From contig PARB01000075.1 in NCBI GenBank assembly GCA_002709505.1, forward strand, positions 1-64,000: a stretch of DNA of 64,000 nt. Reading direction: 5' to 3'. The notes beneath the pieces are model-generated. The model was not told the DNA's origin, made no database searches, and saw only the letters and a program-made list of their open reading frames with translations. Below, piece by piece: positions 20,350 through 34,029 of the stretch. The DNA is from Paracoccaceae bacterium. GTDB lineage: Bacteria; Pseudomonadota; Alphaproteobacteria; Rhizobiales; Stappiaceae. Position 1 is the first letter of the stretch; the number at the start of each line of letters is the position of its first letter. The position numbers and the translations under genes were made by a program.

Positions 20350-20907
20350 TCAGCGGCAGAAGCGATAGCGGCCCGAATAGGCGAGATAGTAGCCGGTGTT
20401 CGGGTTGAAGCTGCGGTACTTGCGCGAGCAGTAGGCATACCATTCCGGCGTCCAGGCGGCCGGCCGGTAGCGATATCGGGGGGCTGGCGCATAGTAGCGC
20501 TGCGGCGTCAGTGCCTGCTGGGCGATCAGCCCGGTGGCGAGACCGATGATGCCGGCGGCGGCCGCGCCGTTTCCGCCATAGCCGAAATAGACCCCGCTTC
20601 CGTAGTTCGGATAAGGCCGATACGGCCGATAGGGGCGATACGGACGGTAGGCGCGATAAGGCCGATAGGCCCGATAGGGGCGATAGGCGTAGCGGGGGGC
20701 GTGCCTGTAGATGCGCTGGCTGCGATAACGCGGCGCCTCATAGCCGTCGTAATAGGGCGCGCGGACGGTGTCCGGCTGGGCAGACGCCGGCTGTGGCGCC
20801 AGTGGCAACGACAGGGCGAGGGCGAGAGCGCCGGCGAGCCCGAGGCGCAGGCTGTGCGGGGGCGTGCCGGTGCCGGCGAAACGCAAGAAACGCTGGACCA
20901 GGGACAT
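20350..20907 (-). CDS. BA14K-like family protein with RPY repeats
   Basis: C-terminal WTPEWYAYCSRKYRSFNPNTGYYLAYSGRYRFCR; ATG at 20907 (MSLVQRFLRFAG...) followed by signal peptide; central (RPYRAY)n tract. Confidence 0.87.
   Translation of the reverse strand: MSLVQRFLRFAGTGTPPHSLRLGLAGALALALSLPLAPQPASAQPDTVRAPYYDGYEAPRYRSQRIYRHAPRYAYRPYRAYRPYRAYRPYRPYRPYRPYPNYGSGVYFGYGGNGAAAAGIIGLATGLIAQQALTPQRYYAPAPRYRYRPAAWTPEWYAYCSRKYRSFNPNTGYYLAYSGRYRFCR
20609..20690. repeat. Imperfect 9-bp tandem repeat encoding Arg-Pro/Ala-Tyr triplets
   Basis: CGATAAGGC/CGATACGGC/CGATAGGGG-type units; translates on minus strand to RPYRAYRPYRAYRPYRAYRPYRPYRPYRPYP. Confidence 0.85.
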
Positions 20908-21105
20908 GGCGGGTCTCCTTTCACGAACGGATCGGCCGGCCCGTGACAGTCCCGCCGATCCTGCCATTTCTATCATGGACGGCCTTCAATGTGGCGAGAG
21001 CGTGGCCCGGCGCGCGGGCGCGCGCGGCTCGCCGTCTCGTCATCGGGATTTGCATTGCCGCCCCGGCGCGGGCAAAACAGGAGCGATCCGTGCGCGTCCG
21101 GCGCC

Positions 21106-21900
21106 ATGGACCCGATTTCCGGAGAGCCTGCCATCGCCGAGCGCCCGCAAAAGACCGACCCTATCCGGCCCACGGACGACGAGGCGATCGCGCTTGCGCG
21201 CAAGCTCGTGCGGCTGGCGCGCTTCGGGGCGCTTGGCGTTCTTGATCCGGGGTCCGGCGCGCCCTTCGTCTCGCGCGTTGCGCTGGCGACCGAAATGGAC
21301 GGGTCGCCGGTGATGCTGATCTCCGCGCTGTCGACCCACACGAAGGCGCTTCTTGCGGATCCGCGCTGTTCGCTGCTTGTCGGCGAGCCCGGCAAGGGCG
21401 ATCCGCTCGCCCATCCGCGCCTGACGCTTGTCGGCACGGCGCATCGCTTTGCCACCGGCGACGCGGCGCTTTCCCATGCGCGCCGCCGCTACCTGATGCG
21501 CCATCCCAAGGCGAAGCTTTATGCGGATTTCGCCGACTTCGCCTTTTTCCGCTTCGAGGTCGCGCGGGCCAGCCTGAACGGCGGCTTCGGCAAGGCCTAT
21601 GAGTTGCTGCCCTCCGATTTCCTGCTGGAGCGCGCGTCGCTCGACGGGTTCCTGGACATGGAGGACGGCGCCATCGCGCATCTGCATGCCGATCATCCCG
21701 ATGCGGTGCGGCTTTACGCCGAGACGTTGGCGCGGGCGGGCAAGGGAGCGTGGCAGCTTTCCTCGCTCGACCCGCAGGGGCTCGATTTCGTCGATGGCGA
21801 CCGGGTGGCCCGGCTCGCCTTCGATCCGCCGCTCGCCGGGCCGCAGGACCTGCGCCCGCGCCTCGTCGCCCTTGCGAAACAGGCGAGAGACAGCGAATGA
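21106..21900 (+). CDS. HugZ-like / pyridoxamine 5'-phosphate oxidase-fold (heme utilization-type) protein with C-terminal DUF2470-like domain
   Basis: ALARKLVRLARFGALGVLDPGSGAPFVSRVALATEMDGSPVMLISALSTHTKALLADPRCSLLVGEPGKGDPLAHPRLTLVG...YLMRHPKAKLYADFADFAFFRFEVARASLNGGFGKAYEL. Confidence 0.85.
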   Translation: MDPISGEPAIAERPQKTDPIRPTDDEAIALARKLVRLARFGALGVLDPGSGAPFVSRVALATEMDGSPVMLISALSTHTKALLADPRCSLLVGEPGKGDPLAHPRLTLVGTAHRFATGDAALSHARRRYLMRHPKAKLYADFADFAFFRFEVARASLNGGFGKAYELLPSDFLLERASLDGFLDMEDGAIAHLHADHPDAVRLYAETLARAGKGAWQLSSLDPQGLDFVDGDRVARLAFDPPLAGPQDLRPRLVALAKQARDSE

Positions 21901-22886
21901 TGGCCGCACGAGCGACTGCCACCCATGACGCGATCTTGAGGGAGAACCGACGCGTGAAATCCCGTTTCCTTCGTTTGCCGGGCATGCGGGGCAACCGGCC
22001 AGGCGTGCTGCTGGCAGCCCTTGCGCTTGCCCTGTGCGCGGCCGTGTCCACCCCGGCTCAGGCGCAATACCGGCTGGCGCCTTTCAAGGACCGCCTGTTC
22101 GACTATCCCGGGATGCTCGCCGGCAAGCCGCAGGACGCCTTCGTCATCGTCGACTACGACAAGCGCCGCGACATCCACCGCCGCGACAAGGTGTGGGAGC
22201 GGCAGGTGCACGGCGAATATGTCTCGATGAAGCCGCGCAGCACCCAGGAAGACCTGACGCTCACAGCCAATGGCCGGACCATCACCTACATGCGGGTGGG
22301 AACGCCCCGCGGGGCCAAGTCGATCGTGATTTACATTCACGGTCAGGGCGGTAACAGATTTCAGGGAATGAATGACGTCAGTTTCGGCGGAAATTTCAAC
22401 CGCATCAAGAACCTGATGGTCCGCAATTCCGGCGTCTACATCACGCTCGACGTCAAGAACTTCAAGGGCGAGGGTGAGGCGGACGTCAAGGCGCTGATGC
22501 AGCACTACACCCGACAGGCGCCGGGCGCGCGCGTCTATGTCGCCTGCGGGTCGATGGGCGGGGCCTTGTGCTGGCGTCTGGCCAAGGACAACGCGGCATC
22601 CGCACTGATGGGCGGGATCCTGCTGATGGGGTCGACGTGGGACGAGGGCTTCCTGTCGAGTTCGACCTTCCGCAACGCCCGGCTGCCGATCTATTTCGGG
22701 CATGGCAGCTGGGACGAGGTCTACGACTGGAAGAAGCAGGCCGGGTTCTTCGAGCGGCTCAAGGCGCGCAATCCGCGCTATCCCGCCCGCTTCGCCCTGT
22801 TCGAGACCGGCACGCACGGAACGCCGATCCGCATGACGGACTGGCGGCTGGTCCTCAACTGGATGTTCGCCGCCACCGGCCGGTGA
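21897..22886 (+). CDS. Secreted alpha/beta hydrolase-fold protein
   Basis: Signal peptide (LLAALALALCAAVSTPAQAQ); IVIYIHGQGGNRFQGMND...VYVACGSMGGALCWRLA nucleophile elbow; overlaps upstream gene by ATGA. Confidence 0.75.
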   Translation: MMAARATATHDAILRENRRVKSRFLRLPGMRGNRPGVLLAALALALCAAVSTPAQAQYRLAPFKDRLFDYPGMLAGKPQDAFVIVDYDKRRDIHRRDKVWERQVHGEYVSMKPRSTQEDLTLTANGRTITYMRVGTPRGAKSIVIYIHGQGGNRFQGMNDVSFGGNFNRIKNLMVRNSGVYITLDVKNFKGEGEADVKALMQHYTRQAPGARVYVACGSMGGALCWRLAKDNAASALMGGILLMGSTWDEGFLSSSTFRNARLPIYFGHGSWDEVYDWKKQAGFFERLKARNPRYPARFALFETGTHGTPIRMTDWRLVLNWMFAATGR

Positions 22887-23653
22887 CGGCCGTGGCGGAT
22901 GTTCTCGCTGTCTTTACACCGGGCCAGCTGGTCGCTGTTTTCGCGACGCTCGGGTTCGCAGCGCTGGTCAAGGGCGTCACCGGCCTCGGCTTTTCCACCA
23001 CCTGCCTGCCGTTTCTCGTTCTCGCGGTCGGACTGGAGAAGGCCATGGCGCTGGTGCTCCTGCCGTCGCTGGCCAGCAATCTCATCGTCATGCGTGCCGC
23101 CGGCCATTTCCGCGAGACGGTCGTCCGGTTCCGACCGATGCTTGCGGCGACGGTCCCGGGTCTTCTTCTCGGGCTCTGGGTGCTGGGGAAGGTCGACACG
23201 GACAGCCTGGTGGCGGTCCTGGGCGCGGTTCTTGTCGCCTACTGCCTGCACGGACTTTCAGGGGCGCGGTTCACGCTTTCGGCTCAAGCCGAGCGCCGGC
23301 TGCAGCCTGCGAGCGGTTTCTGCACCGGGCTTGTGAACGGCATGACGGGTTCGCAGATCCTGCCGGTCCTGCCGTTTCTCCTGTCGCTGAACCTGACGCC
23401 GGACCGCTTCGTGCAGGCGATGAATGTCTCTTTCACCCTGTCGAGCCTGATCATGGCGCTCGGCCTGTCGCGTCTCGGTTATCTGACGTTTGAAAGCGCT
23501 ATGGTCTCGGCGGCCGGTATTCTTGTGGTTTTCGCCGGAACCCGGTTCGGGACGCGCGTCCGCAGCTTCCTTTCACCCGAGACCTTTCGCAAGATCGTGC
23601 TTGGTCTGCTGCTCCTGCTGGGAGCGGGACTGATCGCGCAACAAGTGGTCTGA
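22883..23653 (+). CDS. TauE/SafE family sulfite/anion exporter permease
   Basis: GTG at 22883 overlapping upstream stop; FATLGFAALVKGVTGLGFSTTCLPFLVLAVGLEKAMALVLLPSLASNL...NGMTGSQILPVLPFLLSLNLTPDRFVQAMNVSF. Confidence 0.88.
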   Translation: MTAVADVLAVFTPGQLVAVFATLGFAALVKGVTGLGFSTTCLPFLVLAVGLEKAMALVLLPSLASNLIVMRAAGHFRETVVRFRPMLAATVPGLLLGLWVLGKVDTDSLVAVLGAVLVAYCLHGLSGARFTLSAQAERRLQPASGFCTGLVNGMTGSQILPVLPFLLSLNLTPDRFVQAMNVSFTLSSLIMALGLSRLGYLTFESAMVSAAGILVVFAGTRFGTRVRSFLSPETFRKIVLGLLLLLGAGLIAQQVV

Positions 23654-23703
23654 AGCAGCCGGCGGACCGCCGGCGGAGAGCGATCGACCGGCTGCGTGAG
23701 TAA

Positions 23704-25581
23704 TCACGCCGCGCGAATGTTGGCGAGGAAGGTGTCCAGCTCCCGCTGAAGCAGGCTCGATTGCTCCGAGAGGTTCTCGACCGTCGACAGTACCTGCCGG
23801 GCGCCGGCGCTGGAATCGACCGCTCCGGCGCTGACGGAGTTGATCGAGGAGGTGATCTCGCCGCTGCCTTCCGCCACCTCGCTCACGTTGCGGGCGATCT
23901 CGGCGGTCACGGCCGTCTGCTCCTCGACGGCCGAGGCGATCGAGGAGATCTGGTCGTTGATCAGTCCGATGGCCTCGACCACCGCCGCAATCGCCTGTGC
24001 GGTGTCCGCCGCGCCCGACTGCATGTCCTTGACCTGGGTGCTGATGTCTTCGGTTGCCTGACCGGTCTGTCCGGCGAGCAGCTTCACCTCGCCGGCGACG
24101 ACCGCAAAGCCCTTGCCGGCTTCCCCGGCGCGGGCCGCCTCGATGGTGGCGTTCAGCGCCAGCAGGTTGGTCTGGGCGGAAATGTCGTTGATCAGCTTGA
24201 CGACATCGTCGATCCGGGTTGCCGCCTGCGCCAGTCCGTCGACCGTTTCGCTCGAGCGCCTGGCGTTGCGCGTCGTTTCCCCGGTCGCGCCGAGGGCGGC
24301 GCTGACCTGGCGGCTGATTTCGCTGATGGAGGCGGAGAGCTCTTCCGCCGCGCTTGCCACGGTCTGGACACCGGTCGAGGATTGTTCCGCGGCAGCGGCA
24401 ACCGTATTGGCGTTGTCGGAGGTCTTGCGGGCGTTTTCCGCCATCTGGATCGCGGTCGCCTCCAGCTCGCTGACGGCGGAGGCAATGCCGTCGGAGACCC
24501 GTTTCACCGTGGCCTCGAGATTGTCGGCGAGGCGCATCGTGGCTTCGCGTTTCTCCAGTTCGATCCGCTCTTCCTCTTCCTTGGCCTGGGCCTGGAGGCG
24601 CTGGATCTCGATGGTTTTCTCGCGGAATTCGGCGAAGGCTGTCGCAAGTTCGCCGATCTCTCCGCCGCCGCGCGTATCGAGCTGGACGCTCGTGTCGTTC
24701 TGCGCCAGCCGGTTGAGCGCGTTGACCACCGCCCTGAGCGGACGGCTGATCCCCAGGGTCGCAAGCGCCAGCGCAAAGGCAACGCCTGCGACAATGGCGG
24801 CGAGCGAAATGACCGCCATCAGGATCAGACCGTTGCTTTCATGCTCCTTGGCGCTCGCGGAGGATGCTGCCAGGAACGCGTTGAGCTGTTCCGTGAGGCT
24901 TTCCAGTTCGCCATTGAGCCGGTGCTGCTCGCCTTCCAGCTCCGCGGCGAGTGCGGTCGCCTTGTCGATCTCGCCTTTTTCGATATGCCCGACCATCGTG
25001 TGGATGTGCTGGTCATAGAGGGCGTGTTCGCGCTCGATCTTCTTCAACTGATCGAGCACGTCCTGATATTTGGCGCGCTGCGCTTCGGAATGGGCGATCG
25101 CGATGCCGCCTTCCGCAATCTTTTCCGCGGTCACGATTTCCTGCTGGACCTTCTCAGCCAGGGCAAACAGGCTCGTCGTCAGGTCGTCGAGAGTGCCGGT
25201 TTCTCCCGTGGCGCCGACTTTCCCAACGCGCAGAAGGCGCTCGACCAGAAGGGCCTGCTCAAGCTGATGGAGGCTGACCTTCGAGACATTGGTGGTGAGC
25301 GGGACGGTTTCCGTAGCGATTTCGTCGAGCTCGGTGCCGATCTGCTGCATCTGCATCAGGCCGACGCCGGCGATGACCAGCATCATCGTGCTCAAAAATC
25401 CGACGAGGGCGAGAATCTTGGCGGAAACGCTTGCCAGTCTGTTCGATCCAGTCCGAGTGACACGCATGGCGGTATCCTGATGCGTTGAATGTGGCGGCTC
25501 TTTTTCCGGAAGAACCATCGCAAATGGTATATGGCGAAAGCCTTCAATTTCCTTACCTCGTTTAAGGAAACAGCGCCTCAT
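23704..25581 (-). CDS. Methyl-accepting chemotaxis protein
   Basis: Two TMs with periplasmic helical domain, HAMP, and MCP signalling hairpin ([43 protein letters not shown]); a downstream start near 25467 is also plausible. Confidence 0.93.
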   Translation of the reverse strand: MRRCFLKRGKEIEGFRHIPFAMVLPEKEPPHSTHQDTAMRVTRTGSNRLASVSAKILALVGFLSTMMLVIAGVGLMQMQQIGTELDEIATETVPLTTNVSKVSLHQLEQALLVERLLRVGKVGATGETGTLDDLTTSLFALAEKVQQEIVTAEKIAEGGIAIAHSEAQRAKYQDVLDQLKKIEREHALYDQHIHTMVGHIEKGEIDKATALAAELEGEQHRLNGELESLTEQLNAFLAASSASAKEHESNGLILMAVISLAAIVAGVAFALALATLGISRPLRAVVNALNRLAQNDTSVQLDTRGGGEIGELATAFAEFREKTIEIQRLQAQAKEEEERIELEKREATMRLADNLEATVKRVSDGIASAVSELEATAIQMAENARKTSDNANTVAAAAEQSSTGVQTVASAAEELSASISEISRQVSAALGATGETTRNARRSSETVDGLAQAATRIDDVVKLINDISAQTNLLALNATIEAARAGEAGKGFAVVAGEVKLLAGQTGQATEDISTQVKDMQSGAADTAQAIAAVVEAIGLINDQISSIASAVEEQTAVTAEIARNVSEVAEGSGEITSSINSVSAGAVDSSAGARQVLSTVENLSEQSSLLQRELDTFLANIRAA

Positions 25582-25746
25582 AGGTGATTTTAACTAGGTT
25601 GATACAAGCAGGCCTGTTGTCTCCCGAAGTATGTAAAAAGTATATGTTCGTAGTTGAAGCAATGCGGCCCGGGGCGCGTGCCTGCGGCGCGGTGGGCAAG
25701 GCTGCCCCGGCCGGGCGTGTCGACGGTGCTTGTTTTCAAAGGAAAG

Positions 25747-25772
25747 CCGGCCCCCGCAGGTGCGGAGGCCGG
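25747..25772 (-). terminator. Terminator of the hyuAB transcript
   Basis: CCGGCCCCCGCAGGTGCGGAGGCCGG dyad; on the minus strand followed by a CTTTCCTTTG tract. Confidence 0.65.
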
Positions 25773-25825
25773 TCCGGTCAAGGCTTCGGTTCGTGGCGGG
25801 GAGGGCGCGCGGCCGCGCGCCCCGG

Positions 25826-29428
<3,603 letters not shown>

Positions 29429-29519
29429 GATGCGTCTCTCCCAGTTTGTCCTTGCCCGTCACGACTGTGCGGCGCGAGCACGCGCACCCAGCGTATCGGA
29501 AGATGTCTCGCGCTCATTC

Positions 29520-29543
29520 CAATAATTTATCGATAAAATGTCA
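29520..29543 (-). promoter_or_regulatory. Shared 24-bp promoter/operator-like element, copy 1
   Basis: CAATAATTTATCGATAAAATGTCA (+ strand), containing perfect palindrome TTTATCGATAAA; 21/24 identical to 34030-34053; about 90-115 bp upstream of the hyuAB start. Confidence 0.65.
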
Positions 29544-29590
29544 ATGAAAAACAGTTGCCGGATTTCGGCGGTCGCTCCATGCCCTATGCA

Positions 29591-29624
29591 AAACGCCCCG
29601 CTCGACGGGCGAGGCGGGGCGTTT
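29591..29624 (-). terminator. Terminator after TRAP large permease gene
   Basis: AAACGCCCCGCTCG-ACGGG-CGAGGCGGGGCGTTT long stem with one bulge. Confidence 0.75.
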
Positions 29625-29655
29625 CGCAGAGGTTACTCGTGGCGGCTTGCCCCGG

Positions 29656-30963
29656 TCACGGGCGGTTTCGCATGTTGTCCGGCAGCCAGGTGGCGAGTTC
29701 CGGAACGGCGATGAGCACGAAGACCATGGCCACCATGATCGCGAACATCGGCAGGGCGGCCTTCGATATGTAGCCCATCTCGTGCCGGGTGATGCCCTGG
29801 AGCACGAAGAGGTTGAAGCCGATCGGCGGCGTGATCTGCGCCATTTCCACGACGATCACCACGAAGATGCCGAACCAGATCATGTCGATGCCGGCCGCGC
29901 GCACCATCGGTTCCACCACGGCCATGGTCAGCACGACGGCGGAGATGCCGTCAAGGAAACAGCCGATGACGATGTAGAACACCAGAAGCGCCATCAGCAG
30001 TTCGAACCGCGACAGCTGCATCGAGGCGATATATTCCGCGATGGCCCTCGGCAGGCCGGTGAAGCCCATCGACAGCGTCAGGAAGGCGGCACCGGCGAGG
30101 ATCAGGGCGATCATCGCGGAGGTGCGGGTCGCGCCCATCAGGCTGTCGAGGAAGGTCGACCAGGTGAGCGAGCCCTGCCAGGCGGCAAGCACCAGCGCTC
30201 CGATCACGCCGATGGCGGCGGCTTCTGTCGCCGTGGCGAAGCCTGCGTACATCGAGCCGATCACCGCGAGGATCAGCATCATCACCGGGATCAGGAAGCG
30301 GGCGTTGCGGATCTTTTCGACGAAGCTCATCGGCGGTTCGGGATCCGGCTTGTAGGTCTTCGACAGCTTCGCGTAGATCGCCACATAGCCCATGAACATC
30401 GCGGCCAGCACCAGCCCCGGCAGGACGCCGGCCATGAACAGCTTGGTGATGGATTCGTTGATGGTCACGCCATAGACGATGAGGATCAGCGAGGGCGGGA
30501 TCATCAGCCCAAGCGTTGCCGCGCCCGCCAGCGTGCCGATCACCATGTGTTCGGGGTAGTTGCGCCGCCTGAGTTCGGGGATCGACATTTTTCCCACGGT
30601 CGTCAGCGTCGCGGCCGAGGAGCCGGAGACGGCGGCGAACACCGTGCAGCCGACGATGTTGGTGTGGACGAGCCCGCCGGGAAGCCGCGCCATGAAGGGC
30701 GAGAGACCGCGGAACATGTCCTCCGACAGGCGCGTTCGGTAGAGGATCTCGCCCATCCAGATGAAAAGCGGCAGGGCGGTCAGTGTCCAGGACGAGGACG
30801 AGGCCCAGATCACCGTGATCATCGCGTCGCCGGCAGGCCGCGAGGTGAAGAGCTCGACGCCGACGAAGGCGACGCCGATCAGGGCGAGGCCGACCCAGAC
30901 ACCGGTGCCGAGCAGCAGGAACAGGACGAAGAGGAAGAGGATGACGGGGGCAAGCGATTCCAT
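29656..30963 (-). CDS. TRAP transporter large permease (DctM-like)
   Basis: MESLAPVILFLFVLFLLLGTGVWVGLALIGVAFVGVELF...LPLFIWMGEILYRTRLSEDMFRGLSPFMARLPGGLVHTNIVGCTVFAAVSGSSAATLTTVGKMSIPEL; ATG at 30963 inside a longer listed ORF. Confidence 0.95.
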   Translation of the reverse strand: MESLAPVILFLFVLFLLLGTGVWVGLALIGVAFVGVELFTSRPAGDAMITVIWASSSSWTLTALPLFIWMGEILYRTRLSEDMFRGLSPFMARLPGGLVHTNIVGCTVFAAVSGSSAATLTTVGKMSIPELRRRNYPEHMVIGTLAGAATLGLMIPPSLILIVYGVTINESITKLFMAGVLPGLVLAAMFMGYVAIYAKLSKTYKPDPEPPMSFVEKIRNARFLIPVMMLILAVIGSMYAGFATATEAAAIGVIGALVLAAWQGSLTWSTFLDSLMGATRTSAMIALILAGAAFLTLSMGFTGLPRAIAEYIASMQLSRFELLMALLVFYIVIGCFLDGISAVVLTMAVVEPMVRAAGIDMIWFGIFVVIVVEMAQITPPIGFNLFVLQGITRHEMGYISKAALPMFAIMVAMVFVLIAVPELATWLPDNMRNRP

Positions 30964-30968
30964 CGGCG

Positions 30969-31502
30969 TCACTCCCCGTGGCTCTGTTCGGCGGTGTCGG
31001 ACTTGATGCCGGCATCGCCGCGAAAAAGGACGCGAAGGAAGTGGTCCGTCATCGCAATGGCAAGCAGGATGGCGCCGGCGCTCATCGCCAATTGCGGGAT
31101 CCAGAGCGGCGTGGCGTCCTGGCCCTGGCTGACGTCCTTGAACTTCCACGACCAGTAGGTCGCCTTGACCGCATAGCGGGCGAGGAACCAGGTGAGCACC
31201 GTGCCGATGGCGAAACACCAGATCTCAAGCCATCGCCGCTTCGGCCCGAGGGCGTTCAGCAGGATGCTGACACGGATGTGCGAGCCGTGGTTGAGCGCAT
31301 GGGCGAAGGCGAAAAAGGAGGCCGCCGCCATGGCGTAGCCGGCGTAGCTGGTCGCGCCGGGAAAGGTCAGCCCGGTCCAGCGCGCGACCATCTGGCCCAC
31401 GATGATTGCGAGAATTGTGACGAGGCTGAGGGCGGCCAAGGCGCCGCCGGCTAGATACAGGCCGTCCAGGAACCGGCGCAATCCGCGTCCGAGAGCTGTC
31501 AT
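30969..31502 (-). CDS. TRAP transporter small permease (DctQ-like)
   Basis: Four predicted TMs; FLDGLYLAGGALAALSLVTILAIIVGQMVARWTGLTFPGATSYAGYAMAAASFFAFAHALNHGSHIRVSILLN. Confidence 0.93.
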   Translation of the reverse strand: MTALGRGLRRFLDGLYLAGGALAALSLVTILAIIVGQMVARWTGLTFPGATSYAGYAMAAASFFAFAHALNHGSHIRVSILLNALGPKRRWLEIWCFAIGTVLTWFLARYAVKATYWSWKFKDVSQGQDATPLWIPQLAMSAGAILLAIAMTDHFLRVLFRGDAGIKSDTAEQSHGE

Positions 31503-31610
31503 GGGTCCGTCCGATGGTTGGATGGCAGGCCGGCGTTCGGGCCGCTGCCGGGCGCAAGGGACGGCGGCCGCGAAGACGCGCTTCGCGACCGCCGGAGCAT
31601 CTTGCCCTCG

Positions 31611-32597
31611 TTACATCGCCTTGTAGGCGTCGACGATGGCCTTGCCCTTGTCGCCGGCCGACTCCAGCCATTCGGCCGTCATCGTCTCGCCGATCTTGGC
31701 GAGATCCGCCTTGAGCTGGTCGCTCGGATCGGCAACGGTCATGCCGTTGGAGGCGAGGCCTTCCAGCGTGAAGGTGGTGTAGGCCTTGGCCTTCTCCAGA
31801 CCTTCCGTCTCGGCGGTTGCAGCGCAGCCGCGGATCACGTCCTTGCTGGCGTCGGACAGGCCGTCCCAGGCATCCTTGTTGACCATCACGGCGTTGCGCG
31901 GCAGCCAGGCGTCGACCGCATAGAAATGCGAGACGTTTTCCCAAAGCTTGCGGTCGTAGCCGGTCGCACCCGAGGACACCATGGATTCCGCCACGCCGGT
32001 GGCGAAGGCCTGCGAGACTTCCGCCGCCTCGATCTGCACCGGGAGCATGCCCGTCAGTTCGGCAAGCTTGGCGGTTGCCGCATTGTAGGCGCGGAACTTC
32101 AGGCCTTCCATGTCGGCAACCGACTCGACCGGCTTGTTGAAATACATGCCTTGGGGAGGCCACGGCACGGTGTAGAGCATCACCAGGTTCTGCTCTTCCA
32201 GCGCGGAGCCGACTGCCTCTTCGGCCGCCGACCACAGCTTGACGGAATCGTCGAAGGAGGTGGCGAGGAAGGGAATGCTGTCGATGCCGAACAGCGGGTC
32301 CTCATTGGCATGGGCGGAGAGCAGGCGCTCGCCGATCTGCACCTGGCCGGTCTGGATCGCGCGCTTGATGTCGGCGCCGCCGAACAGCGAACCGCCCGGA
32401 TGGGTGACGATCTCGATGTCGCCGCCAGTGCCCTCGGTGACGCAGGCGGCGAAGACCGCGGCGTTCTCGGAGTGGAAGTTGGAGGCCGAATAGGCCAGCG
32501 GCATGTCCCATTTTTCCGCGGCCGCCGGCGCGGCGAAGGCAACCGCGACAAGGGCGGTCGAGGCGAGTGCCGTGGTGGTCTTGATGAGTGTCGTCAT
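31611..32597 (-). CDS. TRAP transporter substrate-binding protein (DctP-like)
   Basis: Signal peptide; AEKWDMPLAYSASNFHSENAAVFAACVTEGTGGDIEIVTHPGGSLFGGADIKRAIQTGQVQIGERLLSAHANEDPLFGIDSIPFLA. Confidence 0.95.
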   Translation of the reverse strand: MTTLIKTTTALASTALVAVAFAAPAAAEKWDMPLAYSASNFHSENAAVFAACVTEGTGGDIEIVTHPGGSLFGGADIKRAIQTGQVQIGERLLSAHANEDPLFGIDSIPFLATSFDDSVKLWSAAEEAVGSALEEQNLVMLYTVPWPPQGMYFNKPVESVADMEGLKFRAYNAATAKLAELTGMLPVQIEAAEVSQAFATGVAESMVSSGATGYDRKLWENVSHFYAVDAWLPRNAVMVNKDAWDGLSDASKDVIRGCAATAETEGLEKAKAYTTFTLEGLASNGMTVADPSDQLKADLAKIGETMTAEWLESAGDKGKAIVDAYKAM

Positions 32598-32720
32598 TCT
32601 CTGTTTCTCCTCCAGGTTTGCGCAGCGGCCAATCGGCGCGGTGCGCGAAATCTGTCTCCGGGTATCCGGCTTTCCGCCGGATCTTATGATGTCGCGGCCC
32701 GCGCCGCGCGTGGATTCACT

Positions 32721-33974
32721 CTAGACGGCGAACCGCCCGGGCGAATAGGGGGCCATGTCGATGTTTGGCGTGCGGCCTGCGACGAGATCGGCGACGATCC
32801 TCGCCGTTCGCGGTCCGCCGGTGAGTCCGACATGGTGGTGTCCGAAGGCCATCAGCACGTCGCCGTGACGCGGCGAGGGACCGATGACGGGAATGGAATC
32901 GGCCGGCGCCGGACGGTGGCCCATCCAGCGGGTGACGGTTTCCCAGCGCAGCGTCGGCATTGCACGCCGTGCCTGGGTTTCCAGCACCTTGAAGGGCGCG
33001 GCGCTCGGTCCGGCGTTCAGCCCGCCGAACTCGACGATGCCGGCAAGCCGGATGCGTCCCTCCAGCGGTGTTGCGACGAATTTTCCGGCCGTCATCATCA
33101 ACGGCGCGCAAGGATAGGCGCTCGGCGCCTCGAGCTCCAGGTGATAGCCGCGCTCGCTTTCCATCGGCACGTCGATGCCGAGCTGGCGGCCGAGATCCTT
33201 CGACCAGACGCCGGCGGCGAGCACGGCGCGGTCGCAGTCGATCGCGCCGGTATCGCTCTCAAGGGCCGTCAGACGACCGTTTTCGAAACGGAACCCGCGC
33301 ACGTCGGCGCGCAGGATGCGCCCGCCCAGGCTCTCGAAATGGGCCGCGAGATCCTTGACGTAGCGACCCGGGTCGGCGATCACGCCGTGGTGCGGCAGGC
33401 GGACGGCAAAGCGGTTTTCCGGGCCGATCAGCGGCTCGTAGTCGTGAAGCTCGGTGTCTTCCAGCAGGTCCCAGCGAAAGCCTGCCGCGCGGCGCAGCGA
33501 CCAGGCGAAGCGATCGGCCTCGAAGGCCGCCCGGTCGCGGTAGACATAGAGATAGTCGCTTTCGCGCAGCCAGCGTTCCGCGCCGGTGCCCCTGGCAAGC
33601 GCCTGATGCTGTTCAAGGCTGTCGCCGATCACCGGCAGGAGGGCGGCCGCGATGCGGCGGGTCTCGGCTTCCGTGCAATGGGACAGATATTTCGCCAGCC
33701 AGGGCAGGAGCCTCGGCAGATAGGACCAGCGCAGGAAGAGCGGGCTTTGCCGGTCGAGCAGCATGCGCGGCGCCTTGGCCGGCAGTCCCGGCACCGTCAC
33801 GGGCACCACGGCACAGGATGCAAGCACCCCGCCGTTGCCGTGAGAGGTCGCCTCGCCGGGGGCGATGCGGTCGACCAGAGTCACGTCGTTGCCGTCGCGC
33901 GCCAGCCAGATCGCGGTCGCGACGCCGACGATCCCGGCTCCGATGACGGCCACAGTCATGCGCTCGTCGCTCAC
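32721..33974 (-). CDS. FAD-dependent D-amino acid dehydrogenase-like oxidoreductase (DadA/DAO family)
   Basis: MTVAVIGAGIVGVATAIWLARDGNDVTLVDRIAPGEATSHGNGGVLA (Rossmann GxGxxG); C-terminal WMGHRPAPADSIPVIGPSPRHGDVLMAFGHHHVGLTGGPRTARIVADLV; start 33974 (GTG), 33959 (ATG) or 33992. Confidence 0.9.
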   Translation of the reverse strand: MSDERMTVAVIGAGIVGVATAIWLARDGNDVTLVDRIAPGEATSHGNGGVLASCAVVPVTVPGLPAKAPRMLLDRQSPLFLRWSYLPRLLPWLAKYLSHCTEAETRRIAAALLPVIGDSLEQHQALARGTGAERWLRESDYLYVYRDRAAFEADRFAWSLRRAAGFRWDLLEDTELHDYEPLIGPENRFAVRLPHHGVIADPGRYVKDLAAHFESLGGRILRADVRGFRFENGRLTALESDTGAIDCDRAVLAAGVWSKDLGRQLGIDVPMESERGYHLELEAPSAYPCAPLMMTAGKFVATPLEGRIRLAGIVEFGGLNAGPSAAPFKVLETQARRAMPTLRWETVTRWMGHRPAPADSIPVIGPSPRHGDVLMAFGHHHVGLTGGPRTARIVADLVAGRTPNIDMAPYSPGRFAV

Positions 33975-34029
33975 GCAGTTTCCCCCTTGCACACTCCCGA
34001 AAGAGTGTCCTTTCTGACAGGGCGGCTGT

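Noticed and set aside
20609-20690. Regularly spaced short repeats considered as a CRISPR array
   Set aside because: Units are only about 9 bp, contiguous and without unique spacers, and they encode an RPY repeat inside a BA14K-like protein.
29647-31158. 503-aa plus-strand ORF opposite the TRAP large permease
   Set aside because: His/Asp/Arg-rich antisense translation; the DctM signature is on the minus strand.
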